Notes under the pieces: generated by a model | What the model was told of the DNA's origin: nothing | Seen by the model: only the letters and a program-made list of their open reading frames with translations | The model's database searches: none | Shown: in pieces, positions 11,650 to 23,496 of the stretch | How the letters are laid out: each line of letters starts with the position of its first letter | How positions within the stretch are numbered: the first letter of the stretch is position 1 | Translations under genes and position numbers: made by a program | DNA from: Calocera cornea HHB12733 | Taxonomy: Eukaryota; Basidiomycota; Dacrymycetes; Dacrymycetales; Dacrymycetaceae | Reading direction: 5' to 3' | Length of the DNA stretch: 64,000 nt | Assembly: GCA_001632435.1 (NCBI GenBank) | Contig: KV423917.1 | Location: 62,001-126,000, forward strand

Positions 11650-12325
11650 GCCAAGAGCGGATGCAGGATATCGATTGGAAGCAACTCTCCCGACGGAGGG
11701 AAAACCGGTGACGGAAGCAGAGACAGTCACGGAAGTACCTGTTGTTCCGGAACCACATTCAGCGGCGGAGGCAAACTGCCCAGCGGCGGCAGATTACCGT
11801 CGGAAGTAACTTCCATCCCGGGAGCAGATTACTTACCGGAAGCAGAGTGAAGCCAGAAGCAAACCGGCACGGCCGAAGAAAACCACGGAGTGGTAGAAGT
11901 ATTAAACCAGATAAAGGAGGTAAACTCACAAATGCAATCAAATCACCGAGCATCGTGAGACTGGGGAGCGAAAGCAAGCCAGAGGACCGAAGCGAAATTT
12001 TCAACCGAGGCGGCTCATGTCACAGACACAAATTCATGGCGAAATGACCACACATAGCGGAGGTAATTTGAGGCCCTGGACGCAATCCACGGGAGCGGAA
12101 GAGAGAACCGGAGGCAGATCAAACTCCGGAGGCAAACCGTGACTCCGGAGGCAAACCTCCCAGCGGGAGCAAACACATTAATGGCGGCAGACCTTAGACG
12201 GAGGTATATTGCCCCCGGAGGCAGAATGCACATCGGAGGCAAATGAAATGGCGGAGGTAAATTAAGCGGCGGAGGCAAACACTAGAACGGAAGCAAAGCT
12301 CCAACGGAAGCAAAGAACATAAGTC
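11650..12325 (+). repeat. Degenerate 18-bp array, block 2
   Basis: Units such as ACGGAAGCAGAGACAGTC, ACGGAAGTACCTGTTGTT, GCGGAGGCAAACTGCCCA and GCGGCGGCAGATTACCGT follow each other at exactly 18 bp over long runs. The array starts about 130 bp right of the MITE. The orientation is the same as in the other arrays. Confidence 0.8.
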
Positions 12326-13041
12326 GAAAAAAACAAGAAAACATGAGCAGAGACTGGGACAGCCAGGCAGCGAAAACACCGTCAGACGCAAGCAAGGACT
12401 CCATGTGAGGAACTCTGGGGACAGTAAGTACTGTATGCCGCTCAGCGATTCTGCTCCCGTTTGATGGTTCCGCTCGCGGCCAGTGTTCATGCTCCCGCTA
12501 GGAAACTCTATTCCCGAGTGCAGAGCGATTATTGTCCTGAAGCACGCCGTTTCTTTTAGTGAACTTAGGTGCTACGGAGTTCTTGCAACCTCGCACGGAT
12601 TCTTGGCAGCTTTCCGCAAGCGCGCCTTTGATAGGACGAGCTGGACGAAATCGGTCACTTTCCGAGCTCGTGACCGTCGCGAGAGCGAACCTGTATCAGC
12701 CCCTTTCGTCTCGTTCATTATGGCCCTGTGAGAAAACACACTCGATGCATTGCGGCTAACCGAAGGGCCGCGCTCCCTGTGCAATACAACGGAAGTCGTG
12801 CCAACGAGGTGATGGTCATTGCATCCTAAGAGTGATCCGCCCAAAGAAGTAGGTACAAGCGTCGCCCGAAACCGTCGTGAGCCTCGCGATAAAGAGAGGG
12901 ATAAAGAGCGCAATATTACAATGACAGCGATCCATCCATCCGCCGCCGCCTCCACATTTCCACGTCCACTTCCACTTCCTCTAACCGGTGCCGCATCCAA
13001 CTCCACTTCCAACCGATGTCGAAACGCGCCTCCATACCGTC

Positions 13042-15224
13042 TCATTGGCCCTCGCCGGGGCCGACAAGTAGCGGATCCCGGTCGACATAGCGGACCATAT
13101 CCGGCCTCAGGTCCTCGAGGCGTGTCACGCCCAGCAGGCGCATACCGGTAGCGATCTCCTCGCGCATGATCTGGAACACGCGGCGGACGCCCTGCTCGCC
13201 CCAGCAACCGTTGCCGTACAGGACCGGGCGGCCGATGCCGACGCCCTTGGCGCCGAGGCAGAGCGCTTTGAGCACGTCGGTGCCCCGCCGGATGCCGCCG
13301 TCGACGTAGACGTCCATCTGCTTCATCAGGTCCGGCCGGCGCTGGTGCAGCTCGTACAGGACGGTCATCGCTGCCGGTGCGCTAAAACGCCGTCAGGAAC
13401 AATGCGGAAGAACGGGGAAGAAAGGCGCGTACAAGTCAAGTTGCCGCCCGCCGTGGTTCGAGATGATGATGCCTGCTACGCCGTGGTCGTGCGCCTTTTC
13501 GGCATCCTCGACGCACTGAATGCCCTTGATGTACAACGGGAGCTTCGTGAGACTCTTTATCCACGCAATGTCGTCCCCTACGCGCGTGTAAGCCGTGGGC
13601 GCTCTGCCAGAGCGGGTACCGCGCCTCGACTCACAGTTGACGTCTGGGTCCTGGTAGCCCGAGATAGCCTGTGCGACGCCCTTGCCCTCGTTGGTCCCCT
13701 CGGCGGGGCCCTGGAAGTCGTCGCCCTGCGCGCGGATGTCGCGTTCGCGCTTGCCGGACACGGGCGCGTCGACGGTGAGCATGATGCCCCTGAAGCCCAT
13801 CTTGTCGACTTTGTCGATGACCTCGGCGGAGCGCTGGCGGTTGCGATTCATGTACAGCTGCGCGGGCTCGTCAGGTACGGCGACAGCCAGAGCAGAGCGG
13901 TGGCGGGAAGGGACGGACCTGGTAGATGAGCTCCTGGTCGCCCGACTTGGCACCCATGATCTCCTCGAGGCTGCAGCTCGAGTTGGCGCTGACGCCCTGG
14001 ACGACGCCCTCCTTCGCGCACGCGCGGGTGATCTCCATCTCCCCGTCCGGGTGACCGAGGCGGGCCATGGCGGCCGGGCTGACGTAGACGGGCATGGTGC
14101 TCGCGACGCCGCCGAAGAGGACCGTGTCCATGCTGATTGCGCTGACCTTGTTGAGGACGCGCGGGCGGAACCAGAAGCGCTTGAACGAGGCGATGTTCTC
14201 CCTGTGGCCTGCGGCGCTGTCAGCCTTGGGGCATCATCCCGTGCCAGAGCACGCACTGTACTCGTCGTCCCCCGCACTGCTGTAGTACGCCCAAGCAGTC
14301 TTGGTCAGCACGGTCTGTGCGAGCCGCTCGACGTCGGCGAGGTTGATGGCCGCCTCGGGCGGGGGGAGCGCACGCCTCGCCGCGTCGATGCGGGCGAGCT
14401 CGAGCTTCTTCGACTGGGAGAGCTCGAGCTTGGGCAGCGTGTCCAGGTCGATCGAGCCGAGGTGCATGGACGGGTCGAGCGCGGTGAGCGTTCCCGGCGG
14501 GTGGATCGGCTTGAACGCGTCCCTGGGACGGGTGTCAGCACTAACCGGGAGAGAAAGAAAGAAAGAAAGAAAAGGGAGAGGGAGGGGATGGACGGGCTCA
14601 CGTAGCGTCCGTCCCGGCCATGCGCAGGATGCTCGCCGTCCCGCCCGGGTGGTCCTCCAGGAAGCGGGTGACGTCGTACACCTCGCCGTCGATGACGACC
14701 CAGCAGTCGTCGCGCGTGTTGTGCCGCTGCACCTCGGCGAAGGCGATTGTGCGCGCTCCTCCGGCCGGCGTGTCAGGGGTGGTCCCCTCCTCCGCGTGCG
14801 GCTCCTCTTCCTCCCCGGCCCGCACCTCGCGCCGCTTGTCCTCCCCCAGGCTCTCGCTCAGACTTCGCGCTCGGGGAAACAGGGCGTCCATCTGGCCCCC
14901 GAGGGTGTTGTAGCTGAGGAGGACGAGGCCGAACGCGAGCCCGCCAAAGGCGAGGGACATTGCGCCCCCGCGCATCGTCCACTGCTCCGGCTGGACGCGG
15001 GTGCTGAGCCATTTCCAGAGGGTGGGCTCCTTGCGGGCCGAGGTGGGCGTGGGACGGGGGCGGGGGCGGGCGCCGCGCGAGGGGGACGAGGCAGAGGAGG
15101 ACGAGGCAGAGGAGGAGGCAGAGGGCGCGGCGGTGGGAGGCTGCGGGTGTAGGCGCCGGGTGTTGCGTACGGGCGGGGGCCGGGCACTGCGCAGGGCGTG
15201 GAGGGCGCGGCGGTGCGTTGCCAT
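13042..15224 (-). CDS. CYB2: L-lactate dehydrogenase (cytochrome b2), mitochondrial
   Basis: The enzyme oxidises L-lactate to pyruvate and passes electrons to cytochrome c in the mitochondrial intermembrane space. Exons are 15224-14602, 14522-14257, 14208-13919, 13857-13635, 13577-13433 and 13381-13042, giving 628 residues in closed phase. The N-terminus is Arg/Ala-rich (MATHRRALHALRSARPPP), a likely presequence, followed by one hydrophobic helix near 88-108. A cytochrome b5 domain follows, with DHPGG (His about 192) and a second haem-ligand His about 215. The FMN domain has VSANSSCSLEEI, LPLYIKG, the catalytic His in SNHGGRQLD (about 509) and VDGGIRRGTDVLKAL near the C-terminus. A pyrimidine microsatellite lies in intron 1. 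A lactate permease lies next upstream. Confidence 0.95.
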
Positions 15225-15288
15225 CGTGTGCGTGCGGTCTGTGTCGGGTGTGTCGAGGGTCGCGGGGCTGGGCTGGGAGGGGGAGGGA

Positions 15289-15295
15289 GCTATAT
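15289..15295 (-). promoter_or_regulatory. Possible TATA element of CYB2
   Basis: A CATATAG stretch on the minus strand lies about 65 bp upstream of the CYB2 ATG in otherwise very GC-rich DNA. It is only a candidate. Confidence 0.3.
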
Positions 15296-15385
15296 GCGTG
15301 CTGTGGGTGGGCGGTCAGAAGGGCGGGATGGAGGACAGGGCGGGGGTGGAGTGTGCGAGCCGGGGTCGGCCTGTCACCGCGTCCG

Positions 15386-15418
15386 CGTCCGTGTCCGTGT
15401 CCGTGTCCGTGTCCGTGG
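15386..15418. repeat. (GTGTCC)n microsatellite
   Basis: About five head-to-tail hexamers of the type GTGTCC, upstream of CYB2. Confidence 0.85.
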
Positions 15419-15702
15419 CCCTGTGCGACCGCTGTGGTCTGCAGCAGGCAGCGGGTGCGGGCCGGCAAGCACCCAGGGAGGCAGATGCGGGGAGCAAGCA
15501 GCGGGCAGCGTCCAGCGTCAACCGTCCAGCCAGGGAGGGGAAGCCGAGAGAGTGCGAGGCAGGGGGGAGCGTGCGGGAGGGGCACTGTATGTATATCTAG
15601 TAGCGTCACCGCAGGCTGTCAGCTCGCGGTGGGTTTACGCCGGCGGGGTGACCTCCTGCCGAGGGAGAGAGAGGGGCGTTGCAGCCGGCGAGGAGAGCCT
15701 GT

Positions 15703-15740
15703 GTGCAGGTGCAGGTGCAGGTGCAGGTGCAGGTGCAGGT
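15703..15740. repeat. (GCAGGT)n microsatellite
   Basis: About six head-to-tail GCAGGT hexamers, in the same gene-free interval upstream of CYB2. Confidence 0.85.
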
Positions 15741-16378
15741 GCGGGAGGCCGGCCGTCGAGTGGCAGACCCGCATTGGTATTCGTATTCCCTGACCACAGC
15801 ACAGCAGGTGAAATGGGAAATGGGAAGCACTGGCCGTCCTGCGTCGTGAGTGGGTGGGTGGGTGTGACGGCCTGCTGGGCCCTCCTTCCTCGCGCACCCT
15901 TGTCCCTGCTCCTCCCACCGCACCGCGAGGCACAGCACCCGGTTGGCTCGCGCGACGGGCCTACGGCGGCGATCGGCCCGTGCCCGCCACGCGCCCCTCC
16001 CCCCATCCCCGGGCGCAGTGCCGATTGGTCTGCACGCCCCGACAGCAGAGTGCGGGGTATCCGCCCTAGCCCGCCTATTGGTCCGGGCCCCTCTTTCCTT
16101 TTCCGGATGCCCTCCGATTGAAATGCCCAGCCCCTCCCTCGTCCGCCGTCTGGCTTCCGGCCAACCCTTCCCTCGCCACACGCACCTCGGCACCTATACA
16201 GCCCACCACTGTCATATCGTCATTATTAACATCTCATTTCCTCCTGCACGCGTTGAGGGAAGAACCGTCCAACTACATCATTCATTAGTCATCACTGGGT
16301 CATCAATGCACTACACAATCTCGGCAATTCCGTTCTTGCCGTAAAAGATACACCAATTCACTCGTCGCCACACGCACA

Positions 16379-18611
16379 CTAAACACTCTCGCGGTGAACA
16401 GCGCTCGGCTGTGCCTGTGCAGCCTTCTCGGCACTCCCCTCACCCCTCGTCGGCGTCACACTGCCGGCGGTCGCAGACTCGTCCACCGCCTCGTCCTGCC
16501 CGCCGCCCAGCTCGAATCCAAGCTTGTGCTTCTCGAATTCTAAGCACCACATCGGCGCGAGTCAGCACACGCTCAGATCCCAGGCCTATCAGACAGCCGC
16601 CGGGCCAGAGCACCGCGGCCGCCGACATGAGCGAAATAAAGACGCACCGGAACTGTGGTTCTCCGCACCGATGAGCGTCATGAAAATAACAAACGCGGCA
16701 ACGACTCCGAGGAAAATGCCCTGGACCTGTGCGTCCGGTCCCAGTCAGTGTTCGTTCTGGCACGCGTTCGCAACAAAGACCAGCGAAACGCGGGTCCTCC
16801 GGGACACTCTCGGGGTCTTCTCCCGACAACAGGCACAGCGCATATGCATATGAAAGCGAGTGCAGAAGAAGGAGAGATAAGCTCGGTTTGGCCCGAAATA
16901 CCCACCTTTGCATAGTCAGGCGCGTCCTGGCCGTTCAGGATCGTGCGCTGGTGCTCGCCTCCCGTCGCTTCAATCTGCGCGCTGGCACTGCTGACCATCT
17001 GCAACAGAACCCCATGAGCACCAACTCATCACATATCCCCCAGGGATACGCCGAGGTACTTACGTTACCCAATTGATACGCAACGCCGGGGAAGGTTGCG
17101 CGGAACGCAGGCGGAGAAATCTCGGCGAGGTGGATAGGGATAACACCCCACGCGCCCTGCACACCGAACTGCACGCAGAACGCCCCGGCCGCCAGGGGCG
17201 AGAAGCCGCTTGGCAGGATCCACAGAGGGATAAACGCTGTTTAGGCGAGATTAGAATTCGAGGGTCTGGATTATCCGACGTGCATACCGCCGATCGACAG
17301 GGTGAAAATGACGATCGTTAAGCGCCTGCCAATGAACTGGGACAGGATGCCCGCGAAGATGCCGCCGCTAGGAAATCGTCAATATAACACGCTCGCCCTT
17401 GATGGCGTTCAGGACATACGCAACAGCACCCTGTATCAACCTCTGTCAGCGACACTTCTCTCGCGGGAGCAGAATGATACGCACGCAGTTACCAATAATC
17501 GTGGCAATGTTGGCGTTGTGAGCAGTGAAGCCCTTGGTCTGCTGCAGGTACGTAGGATAGAGATCTACAGTCCAGATGAACATCTAATTGGGGTGCGTTT
17601 GGGGACGCAGAGCGTACCTTGAGAACCGTGGGACAAGAAGTTGAAGCCTGCACCGTAGGTCAGTTTCAATCTCTCACACGTACCGGAGTGTGGACTGACC
17701 AGTCATGAGAAGGACCGCATAGATGCACCTCAGCCAATGCTGCCTGAGCATCGCACGCGTCTCACGGAGGAAGACCTTGGACTTGCTGTGCACTTCGTGT
17801 CCCTCTGCGGCCTTGATGCGCTTGTCCTCCTTCGCCCTGAGGAAGACCTGGCTCTCGGGCAGGCAGAGCCGGACGACAGCGGCGAACGCCGAGATGCCTG
17901 CTGCGACCCAGAATAGGGCGCGCCAGCCGAAGGGGTCGTACGATACCAGCGTGAGGTTGATCACGGCTGCGATGAGGTAGCCGACCGCGTAGCCCTCCTG
18001 CAGCACCCCGCTCGCGAGACCACGGACCTGCACAGGCAAGTTCTCGAGCGCCGTCGCGGCTGACAGGCCCCAGATACCACCCATGGCGATGCCGAAGAGG
18101 CAACGTACGCCAAGGAAGGCGCCGTAGTTGAGGGCGAATGCCGTGCATAGGGAGAAGATCGTGCACAAGATAAGGTTCGCGATGAGCGGCCACTTGCGGC
18201 CGTAGCGGTCAGAGAGCATGCCGAAGACAAGCGCGCCGACAGAGCGGAACAGCAGCGTGAGAGTGATCGATGTGGTGATGTCGTTTGTGGATCGATTAAA
18301 CTGCTTGGTCAGGGCGGTGACGGAGAGCGAGACGCTGAAGAAGTCGATCGCATCGATCGTCCATGCGATGAAGCTGCATCACGTCGTCAGCAGGTCGACG
18401 TCGAATAGAACAAGCGTCACGCTCACCCGGAGAAGAACATGGCCCATTGGAGTAGAGTGACACTCCTGAGGGCTGCGAGACTGGCGGTGATGTCGTTGCT
18501 CGCGTTGGTCGGCTTGGGCTTGAGGTCTGCGCACCACTGTGCGAACCCGGAGGGTTGCTGAGTGCCGGCGCCGTTTTCGGCGCGGGCCATTGCTGCCTTC
18601 TCGTTATCCAT
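16379..18611 (-). CDS. JEN1: JEN-type lactate/monocarboxylate permease (MFS)
   Basis: This is a plasma-membrane proton symporter for lactate and pyruvate. Exons are 18611-18427, 18373-17700, 17647-17618, 17564-17485, 17430-17420, 17367-17288, 17236-17064, 16998-16906, 16726-16648 and 16539-16379, giving 521 residues in closed phase. The JEN signature NFLSHGSQDLYPT is intact at about 289-301 once introns 2 and 3 are removed. The MFS motif between helices 2 and 3 reads GMLSDRYGRKW. The C-terminus is hydrophilic, after ENHSS. One exon, 17420-17430, is only 11 nt and is needed to restore NCGAVAGGIFAG. The intron at 16727-16905 (179 nt) is long for this genome and may hide something. The gene is adjacent to and on the same strand as CYB2, consistent with a lactate-use pair. 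Confidence 0.92.
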
Positions 18612-20221
18612 TAATGGAATGCTGGCGTGTGAGGTCGTGACGAGAAGGGATTAGGAGAGATGGGAGAAGGGATGAAGAGAGAAGAGAGGCAAGAAGGACA
18701 ACAAGGAGTGGGCGGGGTGAGCGTGCCTTAAACGCATCTCTGTGCAGTGCAGTCAGCCGACGTTCCGGCCGACCATGCCCGCGTGCGATGCATTCCATAA
18801 ACGGCATGAAGGATATGAGAGGATGATTCGCATTCCGATTCTTCTTTCGCCTGCATTGCCAGTCTGCCAACATGCGCGCTTCTTCTGGCACTCCCGTTCG
18901 TGTGCGGGGCGGACCCAAAGAAGACGTCATATCCGTCACGGAGCCAGAACTTCGCGTGCCCATTCCGCCTTGGGGCCAACGTTGCTCCCGCTCGGAAGGA
19001 AGGGCGAGCTTGTTCCCACCGGGATGGACCGTCGGCGTCGTGCTGTACATGTCGGACATCCGGTATTGATCAACGCCGCCCCGCATGCTACAGCAGTCAC
19101 CTTGGTCCCTCATCCCCTTCCCAGCGAGGTCGCGTGCCCCCTTTCTCTCCTCTTCCGGTGGAGATACCCAGATAGAGCTCTCTGTCCCCTCCCTGCCTCG
19201 TATCCTCCGCTGTCCCTGTCCATCCGCATCACCACAAAATGAATGACCGGCGACAGTCCATTCCCGTTCCCACGGACCTCGACGTTCATCCCTCAGCTGA
19301 CCACGCCCTCCCCGGCCTACCCCGCGTCGGACATGACGAGCCAATGCCGATCGCGAGATAGGGCGCTTGCGTTGCTTCTCCTCGGCCATAACGCATGGCC
19401 CGCCTCCATTCCCGCATGGCTCAGGGTCGGCGCTGCAAGTAGTTTTTGAGGATCGACCCTTTGGCATTCAGTATGTAGTGGCGTTGCAGCTTCCCCGGAT
19501 CTGGGGTCCCCAGACTGCGCCTCCCACCACGAATAGAGTCCATAGATCAGGACAGGAGCATGACATTGCCGCATTCGTGAACCATGCTTGATACATCATG
19601 GACCGACGCGGGGCAGAGAGGCGCTACTTACTGTAATCCCGAACACCTTGAGCCGTTGCCCGCCCTCCAGGACAGAGTTTTCGCAACCGAGCGCTTCCTG
19701 CACCGAGGCCTCTAAGCACAGCTCTGCCCCGGCCTTCCCCGCACGTCCGAAATTTGGGAGACTCGGCACAACGACTTGTAAGTTACAGTATTTGCAGTTC
19801 CCCGGACGCTCCGAGGACACCCTGAGTGGCCGTGCCATGACGGCAGGTCCCTTGGCCCTATGCCTTGATCATAGACTCAATCGGTTGTTGTGGTGGTACA
19901 TATTCGTACCCCGGTCCTTCCCGCTTCTTATTAGCGGCTACACGCGGGGAGCTATCAATGCCAGTATACGTTCAAGACCACACTGCCTCGAGCTTGCGGA
20001 GCTGTGTTGCGCTCCGAGATGGAGCATGGCCCACCTTGATGATACAGTATCAATCCTTCTCTTCTTTAAGCAGCGGAGAATGGAAGCTAGGTAGGCATTT
20101 GACAGGCAAGGAGAGCCTGCTGAAAGACAGCTCATCACAAATTCATTTCCAAAAGTCCAGCAATACAGCGATAGGCCTCCAAATCCCAGAGAAAACCCAA
20201 TGCGAGTGGAAAGGTGTAACG
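18612..20221. other. Permease upstream region and TF downstream region
   Basis: This 1.6-kb interval contains the promoter side of the lactate permease and the 3' flank of the Zn2Cys6 gene. I found frames on both strands (for example near 19590-20090) but none with motifs or splice continuity. I see no firm gene. Confidence 0.5.
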
Positions 20222-22760
20222 CTACATGACCACGTTCGGCATCTCGAACCACTGCAGATCGAGCACATTCTGCTGATCCGCCCATGTCGACAGCATGCCG
20301 TCCAGGATTTTGGTATAATCGTCGTTCGGCTGCCCAGCGACGGGGTTCGCAGGCGTTTGGGTCCCGCTCGTTGGCACGGCCATCTCTGCGCCAAATGCCG
20401 TCCGGCGAAGATCCAACAAGGCCGATATCGCGGTTGCGCGACTTCGTGACTGGCCCGCAACGCCTGTGAAGGGATTGTGATCTTGCATCTTGTCCATGGC
20501 CTTCTTCAGCAGAGATGCATAGCGACCTGACAGTGGGATCAGCTGCATTCCACACTGCTCGCAAGCGATACATACGCCCCACATCCCAGTACCTCCCAGA
20601 TATCTCCAACGCCTGTACGATGTCGTGAATTGCGGGGTCCACCTGAGAAGCCGTGTGGTATGCTTCCACTGCGAGGAGAACCGTCAGCCGCGGTCACACG
20701 CATGTCCAGGACAGGCGTCCTCACTGAAGATGACTCTTCCTCCGACCCACAAGCACCAAGCCAAGAACGGGCTCGTGTGGGGGATCTCCAACGAGCTCTG
20801 CGTGACACAGCGCGCCAACAAGGCCACCTGCTTCGCCGACTGGACAATATGATGGCCCGCTTCCGTGCTCGGTTGCATGTAGGATGAGATGTCCGGGGGA
20901 TGGGCGACGATCGACTGCAGCTTGATCAGGGTTGCGTGGTACATCGCTTGCACGAGCACGATCATGGGGTGAGACTCGACGCGACCTGGGGAGGAGATTT
21001 CGAGCGGGAGTCGGCAGTACCATCTCCGGACGGCGGCATCCAGGGTCCGCGTACGCTCATAGAAATGGGTGACCTCGACCTCGCTCAGAGGATTCAACGG
21101 ATGCCGATGCAGCTGATGCACTCGGCCAAGCAGGTCAGCGATCTCGACGAGATATGCCAGTGGATCGAGGAAGGCCTCCTCGTGCATCAAGCCGTCGTCG
21201 AATAGAGGGGATCGGAATTCGCGCGTTCGGACACGACTCTGCTATCGTGGGTTAACGGTCTGCGCACCGGGCAGAAAGTGACGGCACGTACGTCCCCGAG
21301 CCAGAAGTCTTCTCGGCAAGGCAGGTTTCGGGATATTTGCTGATCGCTCAGAGCAAAGTCCCAGCCGGTGGAGACGCTGGCCCATCGGTCTGCGGCGCAT
21401 GGTCAGCACACGTCCTGTCTTTGTGCTGGCGTGTGCGCACCAAGGACGTATATCACCCAGAAGAGTCGCCTCCTCGCCTCCTCCTCCCTAAAGTTCCTGG
21501 GGCTCTTGAGCAACGCCACCCGGTTGAGCGGGGCCGTCCTCGTCTGGATGCCGCCGATGTCCTCCTCGCTCTGCAGCCCTAGGTGCATCACACTCCTCGT
21601 GAGGAGCGCTAGCACGCCCCACGCGCTCGGCCCCGCACCGGTGCCAATCGTGTCGAGGGCTATGATGGCGAGGGCTTGCAGGGACTGGAAGGACGTGCTC
21701 TCGATCGAGTGCATGACGACGCGCTGCTTGGCGGCCTTGTAGTACTGCTCCTTTGTCAGGAAGCCGGGCAAGGTCCAGCGGGGATCGTTCGAGAAGCGCA
21801 GGGAGACGGCGACCATGGCGTAGACGGTGACGGGCCAGCCACGCTGCACGGCGCCGTTCATGTCCGCGTCGTGGTGCAGGTAGGGGTGGTCGCGGAGGAG
21901 GAAGGGGGCGAAGGGGGCGACTTGGTTGTAGTACAGGTCGATGCTAGCAAGGTGTCAGTGGTCGAGCTCCGTGGTGCGGGGCAGGGGGGACGCACAGGTG
22001 GACGACAAGGTCGTGCGGCGGCAGGTCGGTGTTGTCTGAGAACGACGTGGTTGACATCGGCGACTCGTGGCTCAGGCGGTTATCGAGGACCATCGAGGGG
22101 GTGACGTGATTGTGGGGGTATATCGGGGTCTGCTCCGTGCGCGGTGTGTCCATGATCGGGTGGGAGACGTCCATGCTCTGGGAGGGCGCGGAGGGGACGG
22201 GTGTGACGGCGGAGCGGTACACGCTGCTCGGGGAGACGATGCTGTTGTGTGCTGCGGAGGGGGAGCCGACGGAGGGCGGCGGGGTGGGTTTCTGGTCTAA
22301 AAGGCCGTAGACCTTGTCGATCCGGTTTGCCTGGTGGACAAGGGCCGACTCGAGCGCGCTATTGCGGCGATCAGTTCAGGCACAAAGCGGAGGAGCACCG
22401 AACGAGGACGCACGCAACCCTGTCCACGAGCGCTGTGCCGATGCCGGGCTTGAGCCCTGGCTTTTGTCGTTCTCTGCAAGTTTCATCAGAACGCGGGAGC
22501 GGGGCGGGAAGGGGGGTCAAGTCGATACGGACTTGTAGACACAGTCGGTTGCGCCCGCCTGTACGCAGTTACCGCACAACGGTTTGCCCGAGTCGCACTT
22601 TACCTTTCGTTGTCGCTGCGCAGGGATATGTGAGCGTGTCAGAAGGGAGGGGCCGGTGTGCACGAGGACGCACGCAGGCGAGACAGCTGTTGAATGTGCC
22701 GAGGCGTCGGTCAGCGCTTCTGCTCTGTTGGCCCGGAGGGTTCACGCACGTCGAGCTCAT
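20222..22760 (-). CDS. Zn2Cys6 transcription factor, candidate rhamnose regulator
   Basis: Exons are 22760-22674, 22615-22533, 22473-22414, 22358-21996, 21943-21441, 21389-21292, 21241-20725, 20668-20576 and 20526-20222, giving 702 residues in closed phase. The DNA-binding cluster is CLACRQRKVKC then CGNC and a last Cys (26, 29, 36, 43, 46, 54), spaced CX2CX6CX6CX2CX7C. A linker (KPGLKPGIG) and a short coiled coil (RVAALESALVHQANRID) follow. The middle part has the fungal_trans signature EEEARRRLFWVIYVLDRWAS. A start 20 codons upstream (MPADRR) is possible. It is divergent from an L-rhamnose-1-dehydrogenase-like gene; in Scheffersomyces a Zn2Cys6 factor also sits beside the rhamnose genes. 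Its role as rhamnose regulator is inference from position. Confidence 0.9.
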
Positions 22761-23496
22761 AGGCCGGTGTTCCGCCTCGTCTGGGACGACGCTTCTCCTG
22801 CGCCTGTCCGCGGGCATTGTGCGCTTTTCCCGGGGCTTTCTCCGGGCGGGGCTATGTGGCGGGGGTGAGGAAGAAGGCGGGCGGATGGATGGGATGCGGC
22901 CAGTGGCAGTCAGGTGTGGGAAGGGAGTGGTCCCTGGGTACCCCGGTTTCCTGCGGCTCACCCTCTGCGGAGAACTGATCCCGCGCCGTCCCATTTCGCT
23001 CCTTGCTCCGACTCGAGTCGAATCGAATACACTTGCGCACAATCGGGGTAACGGGGGCTAACACCTGCGGTTCCGATCGACGTCATGTTACCGTCCCGCC
23101 CATTCACCCCCGTTCGCACGCTCAATGCCGGGGGCGGACCTATTTCCGAGGCGGTTTATCCGAGTGTCTCAGCCCGTCGCAGCGAGCGACCGAGCGAGCG
23201 TCGTAGCTGCGGGGGGGCGGGCGGGGCATACCCCCGCGCATGGTTCTGCAGGAGGGCGCATATATGTACCACGCCCTCGCAGGATGAATCGCCCATGCCC
23301 ACTCCATCCTTGCGCCATGCCTCCCCCTGCACCACAGCGCCCCTCTCCCAATTACACCGACGCCCCACCCCCGGAACCGTGAAAATCGCCGGCGCATCTT
23401 TGCTCCGTGTCCCACCGCACGCCGCCCTGCACGAGACAACCCGCAGAGGCCGTCCTGCGTCCTTCTCCGCCTCGCACACCTTGCTTCACGACGACC
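22761..23496. promoter_or_regulatory. Divergent promoter between the Zn2Cys6 gene and the SDR
   Basis: This is a 736-bp head-to-head intergenic region. It contains CCGAGGCGG (23146-23154), a CCG-N3-CGG inverted triplet of the kind Zn2Cys6 dimers bind, and a TATATA stretch at 23261-23266, about 230 bp before the SDR ATG. No other gene is seen in it. Confidence 0.45.

Larger units (their letters stand above)
10595..13041. other. Gene-poor interval holding a MITE and an 18-bp array
   Basis: Between the starts of the WSC gene and the end of cytochrome b2 there is no convincing gene. The interval contains the MITE at 11243-11523 and the array at about 11650-12325. The rest (10800-11200 and 12330-13040) holds short, mutually overlapping frames only. 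A near-palindromic GGCATGCC pair sits just left of the MITE, at about 11204-11222. Confidence 0.6.
15225..16378. other. CYB2 upstream region with two hexamer microsatellites
   Basis: This GC-rich interval has no convincing gene. It contains a (GTGTCC)n run at about 15386-15418 and a (GCAGGT)n run at about 15703-15740. Both keep frames open on both strands, which explains the long overlapping frames here. It separates the CYB2 start from the permease stop and should hold the CYB2 promoter and the permease 3' flank. Confidence 0.65.

Noticed and set aside
12572..13207. Minus-strand frame overlapping the end of CYB2
   Set aside because: It is in another frame of the CYB2 3' exon and flank and has no features of its own.
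15198..16121. Long Gly/Arg-rich frames on both strands upstream of CYB2
   Set aside because: They run through hexamer microsatellites and very GC-rich DNA, overlap each other on both strands and show no motif.
17584..17617. 34-nt intron in the lactate permease gene
   Set aside because: The acceptor further down (CTGTAG) gives 53 nt and restores the exact HGSQDLYPT signature.
19588..20094. Plus-strand frame of 168 residues downstream of the Zn2Cys6 gene
   Set aside because: No motif, overlaps competing minus-strand frames, and composition is like non-coding sequence.
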